A DNA stretch of 64,000 bases from Nocardia niigatensis NBRC 100131 (GCF_000308655.1 NZ_BAGC01000113.1:62001-126000), one strand, 5' to 3'. Counted from the stretch's first letter, positions 15,515-24,399 are shown. The notes: generated by a model from the sequence alone, not told the origin. A program made the numbers and translations.

Positions 15515-16793
15515 CGTCGCCGAGCGCGCCGTGGCGTATCGCCTTGTCGCGGTACATGGCCACGTCCACGGCGTGCATGAGCTCGTCGATGGCGGTGGAA
15601 TCGGTGTCCACCAGTGCGGTGCCGATGCTCGCGCCCACGTGCACCAGCATCCCCGCCACATCGAAGGGATCCTGCAGCGCGGCCAGCAGTTTCTCCGCCA
15701 CGATGTCCAATTCGTACCGACCTGAGCAGTTTTCGACCAGCACGATGAACTCGTCGCCGCCCAGCCGGGCGGCCACCCCGCTCGGCGGCAGCGCCTGGCG
15801 CAGTCGCTGGCCCACCTCGCACAGCACCCGGTCGCCGGCGGTGTGGCCGCGGCGGTCGTTGATCTCCTTGAAGTCGTCCAGATCCAGGTAGCAGACCCCG
15901 ACCTGGCCGGTGGCCGCGGCAAGGCGGTCGAAGAAGAGCAGTCGGTTGGGCAGTCCGGTCAGCGAATCGTGGTGCGCGTCGTACCAGAGCTGATCGGCCA
16001 GTTGTTTACGGTCGGTGACATCGACCGTGACGCCCACCAGGAAACGCGGATTGCCCTCGCTGTCGCGCACCACCGTCATGGACAGGTCGACGGTGGTGTG
16101 CGCGCCGTCGGGCTTGGTGTGGTCGCTCTCGAAGCGGAAGCGGTCGATGTCCCCGCTCAGCAGCCGCTGGAACAGTCCGTACGCGTCACCGATGTTCACG
16201 GGCCCGAGAATGTCGGCCACCGAGCGTCCCGGCATCTCCTCGGCGGGCACGCCCAGGGTCTCGGCCATGGCGTTGTTGACGTCCACCACCAGTCCGGTGT
16301 GAATGTCGATGGTGCCGATGCCCACCGACGCGCCCTCGAAGATGGCCTGGAACCTGGCCTCCGACAGCTGCCGCTTCGACTCGGCCTCCCGGGCCGCGGT
16401 CATGGCCGCGCTGAGCGTCTTCTCCTGTTCGGCGAGCGCCGCGTTGCGCAGCCCGGCGGTGAACTCGGCCGCGAACTCCGCGGCGAGTTCGATGGCGCGG
16501 TCACGGACCGGCCCGTAATCCGCGCAGGCGGGGTCGGGGCAGGCGTCCATGACCAGGTCCTTGCACAGCACCAGCACCGAGCGGTGCACGGCCAGCGGAT
16601 CGCGATAGTTGGCGGCCACCAGCGCGGCCGCGGCCTCACGCCCCACCGATATGTCCCCCGTGCCGCGGACGGCCGCGATCAGCCGGTCACCGAAACTGTC
16701 GAGCAAATCCTCCACCTGGGCCCGGGTCAGCGTCGGCGCGACCGCGCCGTCCAAGACGTCGGCCCATCGGACCGCCAACTCGTGTGCTCCCAC
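15507..16793 (-). CDS. PAS-GGDEF diguanylate cyclase
   Basis: The 428-aa protein from GTG 16793 has three parts: an N-terminal helical region of about 150 residues resembling an input domain (contains VLVLCKDLVMDACPD), a PAS domain with PAC motif (about residues 170-280, FQAIFEGASVGIGTIDIHTG), and a GGDEF domain with an intact RLGGDEFIVLVEN active site. It should synthesise c-di-GMP. The residues just before GGDEF (PPSGVAARL) do not show the RxxD inhibitory site, so product inhibition may be missing. The longer ORF start has no ribosome-binding site. Confidence 0.85.
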   Translation of the reverse strand: MGAHELAVRWADVLDGAVAPTLTRAQVEDLLDSFGDRLIAAVRGTGDISVGREAAAALVAANYRDPLAVHRSVLVLCKDLVMDACPDPACADYGPVRDRAIELAAEFAAEFTAGLRNAALAEQEKTLSAAMTAAREAESKRQLSEARFQAIFEGASVGIGTIDIHTGLVVDVNNAMAETLGVPAEEMPGRSVADILGPVNIGDAYGLFQRLLSGDIDRFRFESDHTKPDGAHTTVDLSMTVVRDSEGNPRFLVGVTVDVTDRKQLADQLWYDAHHDSLTGLPNRLLFFDRLAAATGQVGVCYLDLDDFKEINDRRGHTAGDRVLCEVGQRLRQALPPSGVAARLGGDEFIVLVENCSGRYELDIVAEKLLAALQDPFDVAGMLVHVGASIGTALVDTDSTAIDELMHAVDVAMYRDKAIRHGALGDAR

Positions 16794-16827
16794 CGCTAAC
16801 CCCCTGCCCCTGCCACGTCGAAACCAC

Positions 16828-17637
16828 TCAGGCCTTGCGGCCCACACCCGCCAGTCCGAGTGACCGGCCCGGCGCCTCGTGCTGGTCACGGTCGGATTCC
16901 GGCCGCCACAGCGGCAATTCCACCACACCGGGCTCGATCGGCTCCCACTTGCCGAACAGCGCGGCGATCTCGTCGCGGGTGCGGAACTGCAGTCCTATCC
17001 TGCTGACATTGTGCGAGTTCTCGACCAGCTTGGCCGCGTCGTCCGGGCGGGTGGCCGAGGTGAGATGCGAAATCGCGACATAGCTACCGGTGGGCATGGT
17101 GTCGTGGAGGGCGTTGACCTTGTCGATGGGTGAATAGTCGTCGCTCATCAGGTGCAGGACCGCGATGAGAAGAACGCCGACCGGTTGGTCGAAATCAATG
17201 ATGCCGGTCTGCCGCGACTGCGCCAGCAGCGCCTCGGGCTCGCGCAGATCGGCCTCGATCGCGGCCGCCCGGTCGTTGCCCTGCAGGATCGCGCGAGCAT
17301 GCGCCACGGCCACCGGATCGATATCGGCGTAGAGCACCCGGCACTCCGGATCGATCGCCTGTGCCACCTCGTGCACATTGCCCGCGGTCGGGATGCCGGA
17401 GCCGATGTCGAGGAACTGCCGCACGCCCGAATCCACCAGGAAGCGCACCGCGCGCCGCAGGAAGGCCCGATTGCTCAACGCCAGCCGCGGTAGGTCGGGG
17501 ACCAGCGACTTGCCCGCCTCGGCGGCCTGCCGGTCCACCTCGAAGTTGTGCGAGCCGCCCAGCAGCGCGTCGTACATGCGCGCGGGGCTGGGCCGGTTCA
17601 TGTCCACGCCCTCCGGGGCCCATGCCGGTCGTTCCAT
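16828..17637 (-). CDS. SAM-dependent methyltransferase, DUF574 family
   Basis: The 269-aa product from ATG 17637 (behind GGAGG) shows every landmark of the actinobacterial DUF574 S-adenosylmethionine methyltransferases. These are NRPSPARMYDALLGGSHNFEVDR at the N-terminus, the SAM motif FLDIGSGIPTAGNVHEVA, and VLYADIDPVAVAHA. The family is large in actinomycetes and its substrates are unknown. It is followed 34 bp later by the diguanylate cyclase gene on the same strand, which could be co-transcribed. Confidence 0.9.
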   Translation of the reverse strand: MERPAWAPEGVDMNRPSPARMYDALLGGSHNFEVDRQAAEAGKSLVPDLPRLALSNRAFLRRAVRFLVDSGVRQFLDIGSGIPTAGNVHEVAQAIDPECRVLYADIDPVAVAHARAILQGNDRAAAIEADLREPEALLAQSRQTGIIDFDQPVGVLLIAVLHLMSDDYSPIDKVNALHDTMPTGSYVAISHLTSATRPDDAAKLVENSHNVSRIGLQFRTRDEIAALFGKWEPIEPGVVELPLWRPESDRDQHEAPGRSLGLAGVGRKA

Positions 17638-17807
17638 CCCGAATCCCTCCTTGCCGCAACGATCGAGCGCCCGCCGGCGTTGCGGGCGGGCCAAGATCCG
17701 GGCAAATCCGGTGTTCGGGATCACCCGGACGGTGTAAGGCGAATGTTAGCCCTCGTTCACCAGAAACCTTGCAGCGATACCACTCTCGCTCTGAGGTGGG
17801 AGAATGC

Positions 17808-18587
17808 TCACCCGGCGGTTGACGCGGCGCACGTGCTGTGCGTGAGCGGGGGCACGCAGACCCCGGTCACGTCGGCGAGCAGCAGGCGGGCGCCGAAGAC
17901 CAGCGAGCACAGCGCAATCGCACCGAAGGCCAGCACCCACAGCAGACCCGGGATCTTGGTCAGGTAGGCCAGCTGGTCGGCGTCGGAGCCGGGCTCGTGC
18001 GCGCGATTGCGCTGCAGCTCGATCACCGGCCGCACGGCCGCCAGCAGCAGGAACCAGGCCGCCAGATACGCCAGCGACGCCTGAGTGGTGTCGGTGCCGA
18101 ACCAGGACACCGCGAACACCAGGCCGCCGGTCATCAGGATCGAGAGCAGGCCGTACCAGTTGCGCACCTTCAGCAGCAGCACCACCAGCAGCGCGATGGT
18201 CAGCCACAGCATGAGCGTGATGCGATGCGCGCCCAGCAGCGCCGCGTAGGCCAGCCCCAGCAGCGCCGGTGCGGGATAGCCGGCCGCGGTCGTCAGGATC
18301 ATGCCGAGCCCGTACGGTTTCCCGCTCGACACCGTGAGTCCCGAAGCGTCCGAATGCAATCGGATGCCGTTCAGCCGGCGTCCGGTGAGCAGCGCCGTGA
18401 ACGCGTGCCCGCCCTCGTGGGCGATGGTCACCGCATTGCGCAGAATCCGCCACGTCGGCCGGAACGCCACCAGTAGCAGCGCCACCACGCCGGTTCCGAC
18501 CACCAGCTGCCACGGCGGGGGAGTCTGGGTCGTGGACAGCCGATCCAGCACCGAGCTGCCGTGTTGCACGAATTCCGCTGTATTCAC
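17808..18587 (-). CDS. M50B-type membrane metalloprotease
   Basis: A 259-aa polytopic membrane protein. The zinc-binding motif is HEGGHAFTALLTGRR (about residue 75), within a hydrophobic segment, and seven or so membrane helices follow. This matches the actinobacterial peptidase M50B-like family, distant relatives of site-2 proteases. The usual second zinc ligand (LDG or NPDG) is not obvious, though LAYLTKIPG is near the C-terminus. Substrate unknown. Confidence 0.78.
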   Translation of the reverse strand: MNTAEFVQHGSSVLDRLSTTQTPPPWQLVVGTGVVALLLVAFRPTWRILRNAVTIAHEGGHAFTALLTGRRLNGIRLHSDASGLTVSSGKPYGLGMILTTAAGYPAPALLGLAYAALLGAHRITLMLWLTIALLVVLLLKVRNWYGLLSILMTGGLVFAVSWFGTDTTQASLAYLAAWFLLLAAVRPVIELQRNRAHEPGSDADQLAYLTKIPGLLWVLAFGAIALCSLVFGARLLLADVTGVCVPPLTHSTCAASTAG

Positions 18588-18910
18588 CGCCGCACCCTAT
18601 CGACTCCGGCCGGGAGCGACCACCGGTCGCGATCGGGTGACCGGTCTTCCTCGGCGTGGAGCGGCCGGGGCGCAAGCGAGTTCAGTTAACGAAGATGTCA
18701 GGTCCCGGACGGCGGATATCAACGTGCACAACCGTTTCGGTGACTACGCTGCAGAGCGGCAGTGACACCGGGTGCCCGTCCGGTACTGCCCGGGTGAGTC
18801 TCGTCGGTATCCCGAGACAGGGTCCCCGAACAGCCGATGCCGCCGGAATCCCATCCCCTGCTCCGGCGGCATCGCCGGCCGAGGTGTCGCGGTGATCGCG
18901 GGCCGCGGTG
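18588..18910. other. intergenic, no gene supported
   Basis: This 320-bp stretch separates the M50 protease start from the end of the receiver gene. Short ORFs on both strands have no ribosome-binding site and low-complexity composition. No hairpin or promoter stands out. Confidence 0.4.
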
Positions 18911-19408
18911 TCAGGCCGCGGCGTAGGGCCTCGGATCGGGCGTGGTTTCGTGCTTGGCGTCGGTGTTCGCGCCCGGCTCCCGGCGCGCCCGCAGTTGGAA
19001 GGCGATGCGGTCCAGGAGTTCGCGCGTGTGCACCGGCAGCAGCAGGCATTCCGACGCGCCCCCGAGCAGGATGGATTCCAGGGCTTCGGGATCGTGATCG
19101 GTGCTGAGCACGATGATGGGCGCGCCCGTCCGCGTGCGCAGCTCGCGGCACAGGTCGGCCACTTCGATGTCGGGCACCGCCCGGTCCAGCAGGATCACGT
19201 CGGGACTCAGGCGATCCTGTGTGCGCAGGGCCTGCTGACCGCTGGCGGTCTGGAAGGTGTGGTAGCCCGCCGCCGCGAGTACCAGCACCGTCATCTCCGC
19301 GACGGCCGGATTGCTCTCGACAACCAGGATTTTCGCCGGCGAAGTGGTTCGCTCACCCTGTGGTGAACGCACGTGAGCCGTTGTAGTCGATTTCGGGACA
19401 CTGTTCAT
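18911..19408 (-). CDS. degenerate response-regulator receiver protein
   Basis: From ATG 19408, behind GGAGGA, the 165-aa product has one CheY-like domain (about residues 30-145) and a short charged tail, without a DNA-binding domain. The phosphoacceptor Asp is present in DVILLDRAVPD and the Thr/Ser switch in IIVLSTDHD. The acidic pair after beta-1 is reduced to VVESNP, and the conserved Lys-Pro of beta-5 is LLLPVHT, so the Lys is missing. It may therefore signal without classical phosphorylation. No kinase is adjacent. Confidence 0.75.
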   Translation of the reverse strand: MNSVPKSTTTAHVRSPQGERTTSPAKILVVESNPAVAEMTVLVLAAAGYHTFQTASGQQALRTQDRLSPDVILLDRAVPDIEVADLCRELRTRTGAPIIVLSTDHDPEALESILLGGASECLLLPVHTRELLDRIAFQLRARREPGANTDAKHETTPDPRPYAAA

Positions 19409-19876
19409 GATCTGCGGTCCTCCGCTCGGCGGGATCCCCCGACCCATGCCGTCATCCGTCGCGCGAAACTTCACCGCTTGGGCGTCTGTTCCGACTTTGC
19501 CCGTGTGCAACCGACGGAACCCGACGCTATCTCGTTGCCCGTCCGTTATGCCAGGAAAATGTAAAATTTGCCGGACATTCGCTGGAATCTTCTTATCGCT
19601 GCAGTAGTTCGTTCACCTATGAGACATCTGTTGTTTGCCGTTCCGTTGAATTCGTGACCTGGCACATCAGTGATCTCCGGAAGCGGATCGCCCGCTCAGG
19701 GCCGGTGCTACCGCCTCATCGGCTCCAGTCGGCGGATCACGGCCGTTCATGGCCTTAGCGGACCAATTGCGGGCCGTGCGTGAGGCGGCCGTTTTCCGCG
19801 CACGGTGGAGTAACTGCCCGGCGGCCCGCTCGGGAGTCGCGACGCGGCCACGGCAGCACAGCGGCGAGATCACATC
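19409..19876. other. intergenic, no gene supported
   Basis: About 470 bp between the receiver gene and a LysR remnant. The first 200 bp hold the receiver promoter region and are locally A/T-richer (for example around 19550-19600). The rest has only spurious ORFs. No clear repeat or RNA was found. Confidence 0.4.
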
Positions 19877-20210
19877 GTGCGTGGTATGCGTGAACGTGAC
19901 GCGTCCCTGACCGCGCTGCGGATGTTCCGGGAGGTGGCCGAGCGGGGCACGCTCACCGCGGCGGCGACCGCGCTGGGATACACGCAGTCGGCGGTGTCGC
20001 GGCAGATCGCGTCGCTCGAGCGCGGCGGCGGTCGTGGGTCCAGCTCTCGCAGCGGCGGCACGATGGGGTGCGGCTGACGGCGGCCGGGCCCTGCCGGGCC
20101 GCGGCGGTCCCACCGAGACCCGGCGCCTGCTGCCGGCCCGCCTGCACACACCGGTGCCCGAGCCCGCGGCTCGCCGCGCGGCCGCCCTCCGCACGGCCGC
20201 GCTCGGCTGA
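19877..20210 (+). pseudogene. LysR-family regulator remnant with internal deletion
   Basis: The N-terminal frame gives a clear LysR helix-turn-helix: LTALRMFREVAERGTLTAAA and LGYTQSAVSRQIASLER. It then loses frame at about 20020; the continuation DGVRLTAAG is in another frame. A later segment just before the stop at 20210 (ETRRLLPARLHTPVPEP, then an Ala/Arg-rich end) looks like the C-terminus of the same gene. About 200 residues of effector domain are missing. So the gene was disabled by a large deletion plus frameshift. Confidence 0.75.
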
Positions 20211-20217
20211 ACCGCCC

Positions 20218-20826
20218 TTATCGGTGGGTCCAATCGGGCTGCTGCAGATCGGCGACCCGGGTCTCGCGCCCGAGCAGGACGACGTCGCGGAACTGCAACA
20301 GGATCGCGCCCGTCGGCGCGTGAATGGTCATCGCGTCGCCGAGTCGGAGTTGCAGGAGGCGGGTCCCGTCGTGCCCCTCCACCCAGTGCGGTGTGTCCTC
20401 GGCCGTGAGCCGGTCCAGGGCGACGTAGTGGACCGCGTGCACCTCGTGGTTGGGGGTGAGCATGCCCGGGTCGTCGAGGGCCACGACGATCGGAGTGATC
20501 GCGAATCCGGAGGCTGCCGGGAAGTCGTCGAGCCGGCCCAGCACCTCGTCCTGCGACACGGTCAGGCCGATCTCCTCGCGCAGTTCCCGCAACCCGGCCG
20601 CGACGGCGGTCTCGTCGCCGTCGACCCGTCCGCCCGGGATCGCCCACTGCCCCGCATTGCGCCCGCGATACGCCCGCTTGATCACGATCACGCAGGGTTT
20701 CCCGTCGTGCTCGAGCACGCACAACACCACTGTCGCGCGCCGCACGCCGGGCGTCTCGGGAACCGTTCGAAAGCTGAAGTCGCGCAGCCGTACCGCGGCG
20801 AGGTCCCGGAAATTCCGCACACTCAT
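20218..20826 (-). CDS. NUDIX hydrolase
   Basis: The 202-aa protein contains a complete Nudix box, GGRVDGDETAVAAGLRELREEIGL (about residues 65-88, matching Gx5Ex7REUxEExGU). This predicts Mg-dependent hydrolysis of a nucleoside diphosphate linked to another group. The context around the box (KRAYRGRNAGQWAIPGGR and a DDFPAASGFAITP segment after it) resembles CoA pyrophosphatase-type members (NUDT7/8), though the NuCoA motif itself is not certain. It is convergent with the LysR remnant. Confidence 0.85.
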   Translation of the reverse strand: MSVRNFRDLAAVRLRDFSFRTVPETPGVRRATVVLCVLEHDGKPCVIVIKRAYRGRNAGQWAIPGGRVDGDETAVAAGLRELREEIGLTVSQDEVLGRLDDFPAASGFAITPIVVALDDPGMLTPNHEVHAVHYVALDRLTAEDTPHWVEGHDGTRLLQLRLGDAMTIHAPTGAILLQFRDVVLLGRETRVADLQQPDWTHR

Positions 20827-20898
20827 CCCTCGATCGTGACACTACCGATCATCGTGTGCTCGACCCGGACCGATGGCCGGGCGCCGGAACGCGATCGG

Positions 20899-22071
20899 TC
20901 AGAGGGCCTCGAGGATCATGGCATTGGCCTGCCCGCCGGATTCGCACATGGTCTGCAGGCCGTAGCGTGCGCCGCGGCGGTGGAGGGCGTGGACCAGGGT
21001 GGCGGTGAGGCGGACGCCGCTGGCCCCGAGCGGGTGGCCCAGGGAGATGGCGCCGCCGTGGACGTTGACGCGGGAGAGATCGGCTCCCGTTTTCTGCGCC
21101 CAGGCCAGGACGACGCTGGCGTAGGCCTCGTTGATCTCGAAGAGGTCGATGTCGTCCAGTCTCAAACCTGTTTGCTCGAGCGCCTTCTCGGTGGCGGGGA
21201 CGACGGCGGTCAGCATGAGGAACGGGTCGTCGCCGACGGCGATGTGGCTGCGGATGCGGGCCAGCGGGGTGAGGCCGAGCCGCTTCGCGTGTTCGCTGGT
21301 GGTAACGAGGACGGCGGCGCTGCCGTCGCCGAGCTGGCTGGCATTGCCCGCGGTGATGTGCCACTGGATCTCGGGGAAGCGGCGGGCGATGGCCTCGTTC
21401 TGGAACGAGGAAGTCAGGGCGCCGAGTCTCTTTGCGGTGGTGTCGAATCGGATGTTCTCGTCGTGGGCCAGGCCGTTGATGGGCGCGGTCAGTTCGGTGT
21501 CGAAGTGGCCGGCGGTGGCGGCGTCGGCGGCCCGGCGATGACTCTCCAGCGCGTAGTCGTCGAGCTGGGTGCGGCCGAATCCCCAACGCGCGGTGATGAG
21601 TTCGGCGCTGATGCCCTGCCAGGGCACGCCTTGCGGATACCGTTCCAGGAAGGCCGCGCCGGTGAGGTTGTCGGTGTCGAGGAGACTGGTGCCCATCGGG
21701 ATCCGGCTCACCGACTCGACGCCCGCCGCGATCACCAGATCGCAGTCGCCGGCGATCACGGCGTGTGCCGCGAAGCGCAGCGCCTGCTGGCTGGCGCTGC
21801 ACTGCCGGTCGATGGTGCTGGCGGGCACCGATTCCGGGAAGCCGGCGGCCAGCGCGGCCCGGCGGGTCACATTGGCGGCCTGTTCGCCGACCTGGCTGAC
21901 CACGCCGCCGATGACCTCGTCGATGAGGGCGGGGTCGATGCCCGCCCGGTCCACGACGGCGCGCAGGCTGTGCGCCATCAGGTCCACCGGGTGCACGCCG
22001 TCGAGCGCGCCGCCGGGTTTGCCACGTCCGATCGGGGTGCGGACGGCCGCTACGATCACCGCGTCGCGCAT
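20899..22071 (-). CDS. thiolase (acetyl-CoA C-acyltransferase)
   Basis: The 390-aa thiolase has the acyl-accepting Cys in STIDRQCSASQQAL (about residue 90), the GGAISLGHPLGASG loop with the catalytic His, and the second Cys in LQTMCESGGQANAM. It cleaves or forms 3-ketoacyl-CoA and is closest in feel to actinobacterial FadA-type enzymes. ATG 22071 overlaps the stop of the isochorismate synthase gene (TGATG), so the two are translationally coupled, an unusual pairing. A biosynthetic Claisen condensation or an unrelated beta-oxidation role are both possible. Confidence 0.9.
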   Translation of the reverse strand: MRDAVIVAAVRTPIGRGKPGGALDGVHPVDLMAHSLRAVVDRAGIDPALIDEVIGGVVSQVGEQAANVTRRAALAAGFPESVPASTIDRQCSASQQALRFAAHAVIAGDCDLVIAAGVESVSRIPMGTSLLDTDNLTGAAFLERYPQGVPWQGISAELITARWGFGRTQLDDYALESHRRAADAATAGHFDTELTAPINGLAHDENIRFDTTAKRLGALTSSFQNEAIARRFPEIQWHITAGNASQLGDGSAAVLVTTSEHAKRLGLTPLARIRSHIAVGDDPFLMLTAVVPATEKALEQTGLRLDDIDLFEINEAYASVVLAWAQKTGADLSRVNVHGGAISLGHPLGASGVRLTATLVHALHRRGARYGLQTMCESGGQANAMILEAL

Positions 22072-23168
22072 CAATGGATCCCGAGGACGCGGCGCATGGT
22101 CGCGAGTTTGGCGGAGGTCTCGGCGAACTCGATGTCGATGCGGCTGCGCGAGATGACCCCGCCTCCGGCGCGCAGCGTGAGATCGCTGCGGTGCGAATCG
22201 AGCTCGAATCCGCGCAATACCATGTGGAATTCGCAGTCGCCGTCGCTGTCGAGCCAGCCGACCAAGCCGCCGTAGTATTCGCGCGGCGACTCGTAGCCGG
22301 CGATCAGGCGCAGCGCGTCGGCCTGCGGTACCCCGCAGACGGCGGGGGAGGGGTGCAGGGCGGCGACGAGGTCGGCGACCGGCGTCTCGGGGTCGAGCAG
22401 GTGGGCGGTGATCGGAGTTCCCAAGTGCCACAGGTCCGGAGCGCTCACCAGCTCGGGCTTGTCGGGGCAGTCGAGGTCCGGGCAGTAGGGCGCCAGGCCC
22501 TTCACCATGAAGTCGACCAGGTGTCGATGCTCGGCGAGGTACCTCTCGTCGAAGAGGGCGGCGCGGGCGCGGGCCTTGTCCTCGCAGACCGGCAGGCGGG
22601 TGTCCTGCGGGATGGTGCCGGCCAGCGGCGTCATGGTGAGGGTGGCACCGGACTTGCGCAGGAACAGTTCCGGGCTCGCGCCCATCGTGTACACGCCCGG
22701 GTGGTCGAGGTGTTCGACGAAGTAGCTCTGCGCGTTCGGGTACAGCGCGACGATCCGTTCGAACAGCACCATCGGGTCGACGACGCCGTCGTAGAAGTAG
22801 CGTTCGGACCGCGCGACGACGATCTTCTCGAGTTCGGCATCGGGGGATCGCAGCAGGGCCAGGGCGTCGTCGATCAGCCGCAGGTAGTCGGCGATCGCGG
22901 CGTCGTTGAAATCGATATCGCAGCGGAAGTCGGTCTTCAGGCGGGGCGTGGGAACGGCCTTGGGCCGCACCGCTGTTCGCCAGCCCAGGTACAGCGACGG
23001 GATCGCGATGTCGCCGTCGAAGGGAATCGACCCGGCGACGATGTTCCCGTATGTCCCCTCCCGGACCGAGACCTCGGCCTCGGAGAGGTTCCGATAACAG
23101 ATGAGCGGGCCATCCACGCCCACTCGGCCGTTCACCCCGCTGAGGCGGAATCGCACTGGTTCACGCAA
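22071..23168 (-). CDS. isochorismate synthase family enzyme
   Basis: The 365-aa protein belongs to the chorismate-utilising enzymes (MenF/DhbC/EntC). Visible landmarks are IVVARSERYFY, MGASPELFLR, MTPLAGTIPQ, LHPSPAVCGVPQADAL, REYYGGLVGWLD and the terminal LRAGGGVISRS. It should isomerise chorismate to isochorismate for menaquinone, siderophore or salicylate synthesis. The TTG start at 23168 lies inside the end of the upstream MenD-like ORF (8-bp overlap). The family usually has a longer N-terminal domain, so this protein is slightly short. Downstream it is coupled to a thiolase. Confidence 0.87.
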   Translation of the reverse strand: MREPVRFRLSGVNGRVGVDGPLICYRNLSEAEVSVREGTYGNIVAGSIPFDGDIAIPSLYLGWRTAVRPKAVPTPRLKTDFRCDIDFNDAAIADYLRLIDDALALLRSPDAELEKIVVARSERYFYDGVVDPMVLFERIVALYPNAQSYFVEHLDHPGVYTMGASPELFLRKSGATLTMTPLAGTIPQDTRLPVCEDKARARAALFDERYLAEHRHLVDFMVKGLAPYCPDLDCPDKPELVSAPDLWHLGTPITAHLLDPETPVADLVAALHPSPAVCGVPQADALRLIAGYESPREYYGGLVGWLDSDGDCEFHMVLRGFELDSHRSDLTLRAGGGVISRSRIDIEFAETSAKLATMRRVLGIH

Positions 23169-23433
23169 TGGTCTGTTCCGATCCGGTTGTCAGCCGTTCG
23201 AGCACGGCGCGGCGGGACCGCCGCAGCGCCACGAAGGCCGACGACCGCTGGTCCAGCCGGACGCGGAGCTTGATCTCACCGGCTCGCGCCCGTCGCGCGA
23301 GCTCGAATCCCAACGGTCCGTTGCGCGAACCGGCGCAATAGGCAGACCATTCCACGCCATTGCGGATGAGTTCGTCGATAACCACCGAAGAAATTACCGA
23401 TGGCATGGATGATCGAATGGAAGAACTGCTCAC
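23161..23433 (-). pseudogene. MenD N-terminal fragment (90 aa), expressed or remnant
   Basis: The frame from GTG 23433 resembles the first 60-70 residues of MenD (SEPHCHC synthase): SVVIDELIRNGVEWSAYCAG, SRNGPLGFELA, and DQRSSAFVALRRSRRAV, corresponding to the usual LVDELxRxGV..SPGSRxxPL...DERSAGFxALG. It then departs from the family and stops, so the TPP-binding domains are absent. It ends by overlapping the isochorismate synthase start. Either it is a deletion remnant that now serves as a leader gene, or a repurposed small protein. A promoter precedes it. Confidence 0.6.
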
Positions 23434-23492
23434 AGAGAAACTACTCCGACGCTTTCACGGCTACTGGTCATCCGACCGGCAACGTTGGAGCG

Positions 23493-23521
23493 ACATTATC
23501 GCCAGGGCGTGACGCTGTCAA
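23493..23521 (-). promoter_or_regulatory. sigma-70-like promoter for MenD'-ICS-thiolase operon
   Basis: On the minus strand TTGACA (23521-23516) is followed after 17 nt by TAATGT (23498-23493), an excellent housekeeping promoter. It would start transcription about 50 nt upstream of the GTG at 23433. Confidence 0.6.
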
Positions 23522-23635
23522 TTTCGCTGGCGTGTCCCAAGATTCTTGCAGCTCATGGTGTTTCGCCGTGTCGGCACGCCTCGCTTATACCGGAGGGTGG
23601 CGGAATCGGCCAGTGCCCTTGCTCACTATCAGCAA

Positions 23636-23662
23636 ATTCTATTGGACAGACTTGTCTGTCAA
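23636..23662 (-). promoter_or_regulatory. second promoter with overlapping palindromic operator
   Basis: GACAGAC-TT-GTCTGTC (23645-23660) is a perfect 7-bp arm palindrome. On the minus strand it overlaps TTGACA (23662-23657), with TAGAAT at 23641-23636 as a possible -10 (15-nt spacer). A repressor bound here would block this upstream start of the isochorismate operon. The regulator is unknown. The 23.43-23.79 kb gap otherwise holds no gene. Confidence 0.45.
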
Positions 23663-23790
23663 CGAGATCGGTGCTTCTCGTTACCGCGTGGCAGACCCGT
23701 CGTAACCGGTGCGTCAAAATACGAGGTCGCGTGTGGGATTTGGCGATTCGCCCGAAGGTGTGCATTTCCGCCGGCCGCGGGTGGCCCGAG

Positions 23791-24399
23791 TCAGGACGGG
23801 TTGTTGTGCCCGATCCCCGGGGACAGGTCCCGCCATTCGCGGGCCCACTCGGCGTTGTGCCGGTGTGTCATAGCGCGGTCGGCGCACCATACGAGAGCGA
23901 TTGCGCCGCAGCAGGTTGCGATCACCGTGAGGACGCCGACGTCGAGGCCCTGGACGACTGCGTCGAACCCGTGACGCGGCGCCGTGGTGGCGTGGCCGCC
24001 GGCATCCAGCCACTGGGTGACGGTGTCGCCGCGCTTCGCCGAGTCCGGGACGGTCACCACGGCGATATCACTGCGGCCGTGGATATTCCACGCCACGGTG
24101 GCCTGTGGCGGCGCGGAGGCCACCACCCCCTGGCCGACCGGAACCGCGAGCCGGAAGGGATCGGTCACGATCGTGGCCGTCACGCCGGTCTTGGCTGCGT
24201 TCTCGGCGCGAATGTGCGCGCCGCTGGCGGCGGCCGCCGACATACCGACGAAGACCGCCACCGGAATGGATGCCAGGGCCGCGAGTACCGCGAAGAGCCG
24301 CCAGGCGGCCTGGACCCGGTCGGAGGCGCGCATCAGCCGGTTCCGGTTCCAGGGAGCGGACCGGTGAATCCGAAGTCGCAGCGGCACCACGCGCGCCAT
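23791..24399 (-). CDS. Rv1733c-like transmembrane protein
   Basis: The 202-aa protein has a short basic N-terminus (NRNRLMRASDRVQA), a first membrane helix at about residues 30-57, an extracellular domain of about 90 residues, and a second membrane helix at about 150-172. This is the layout of M. tuberculosis Rv1733c, including APP/WNIHGR and AKRGDTVTQWLDAGGH, where the Mtb protein has AKPGTKSGDRVGIWVD. Rv1733c is a DosR-regulon antigen of unknown function. Here the gene follows a small gene with a perfect SigF-type promoter, 26 bp upstream. Confidence 0.8.
   Translation of the reverse strand: MARVVPLRLRIHRSAPWNRNRLMRASDRVQAAWRLFAVLAALASIPVAVFVGMSAAAASGAHIRAENAAKTGVTATIVTDPFRLAVPVGQGVVASAPPQATVAWNIHGRSDIAVVTVPDSAKRGDTVTQWLDAGGHATTAPRHGFDAVVQGLDVGVLTVIATCCGAIALVWCADRAMTHRHNAEWAREWRDLSPGIGHNNPS

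Noticed and set aside
21160..21180. Possible KstR-like palindrome within AAACCTGTTTG
   Set aside because: It deviates in the outer bases and lies inside the thiolase coding sequence, far from any start.
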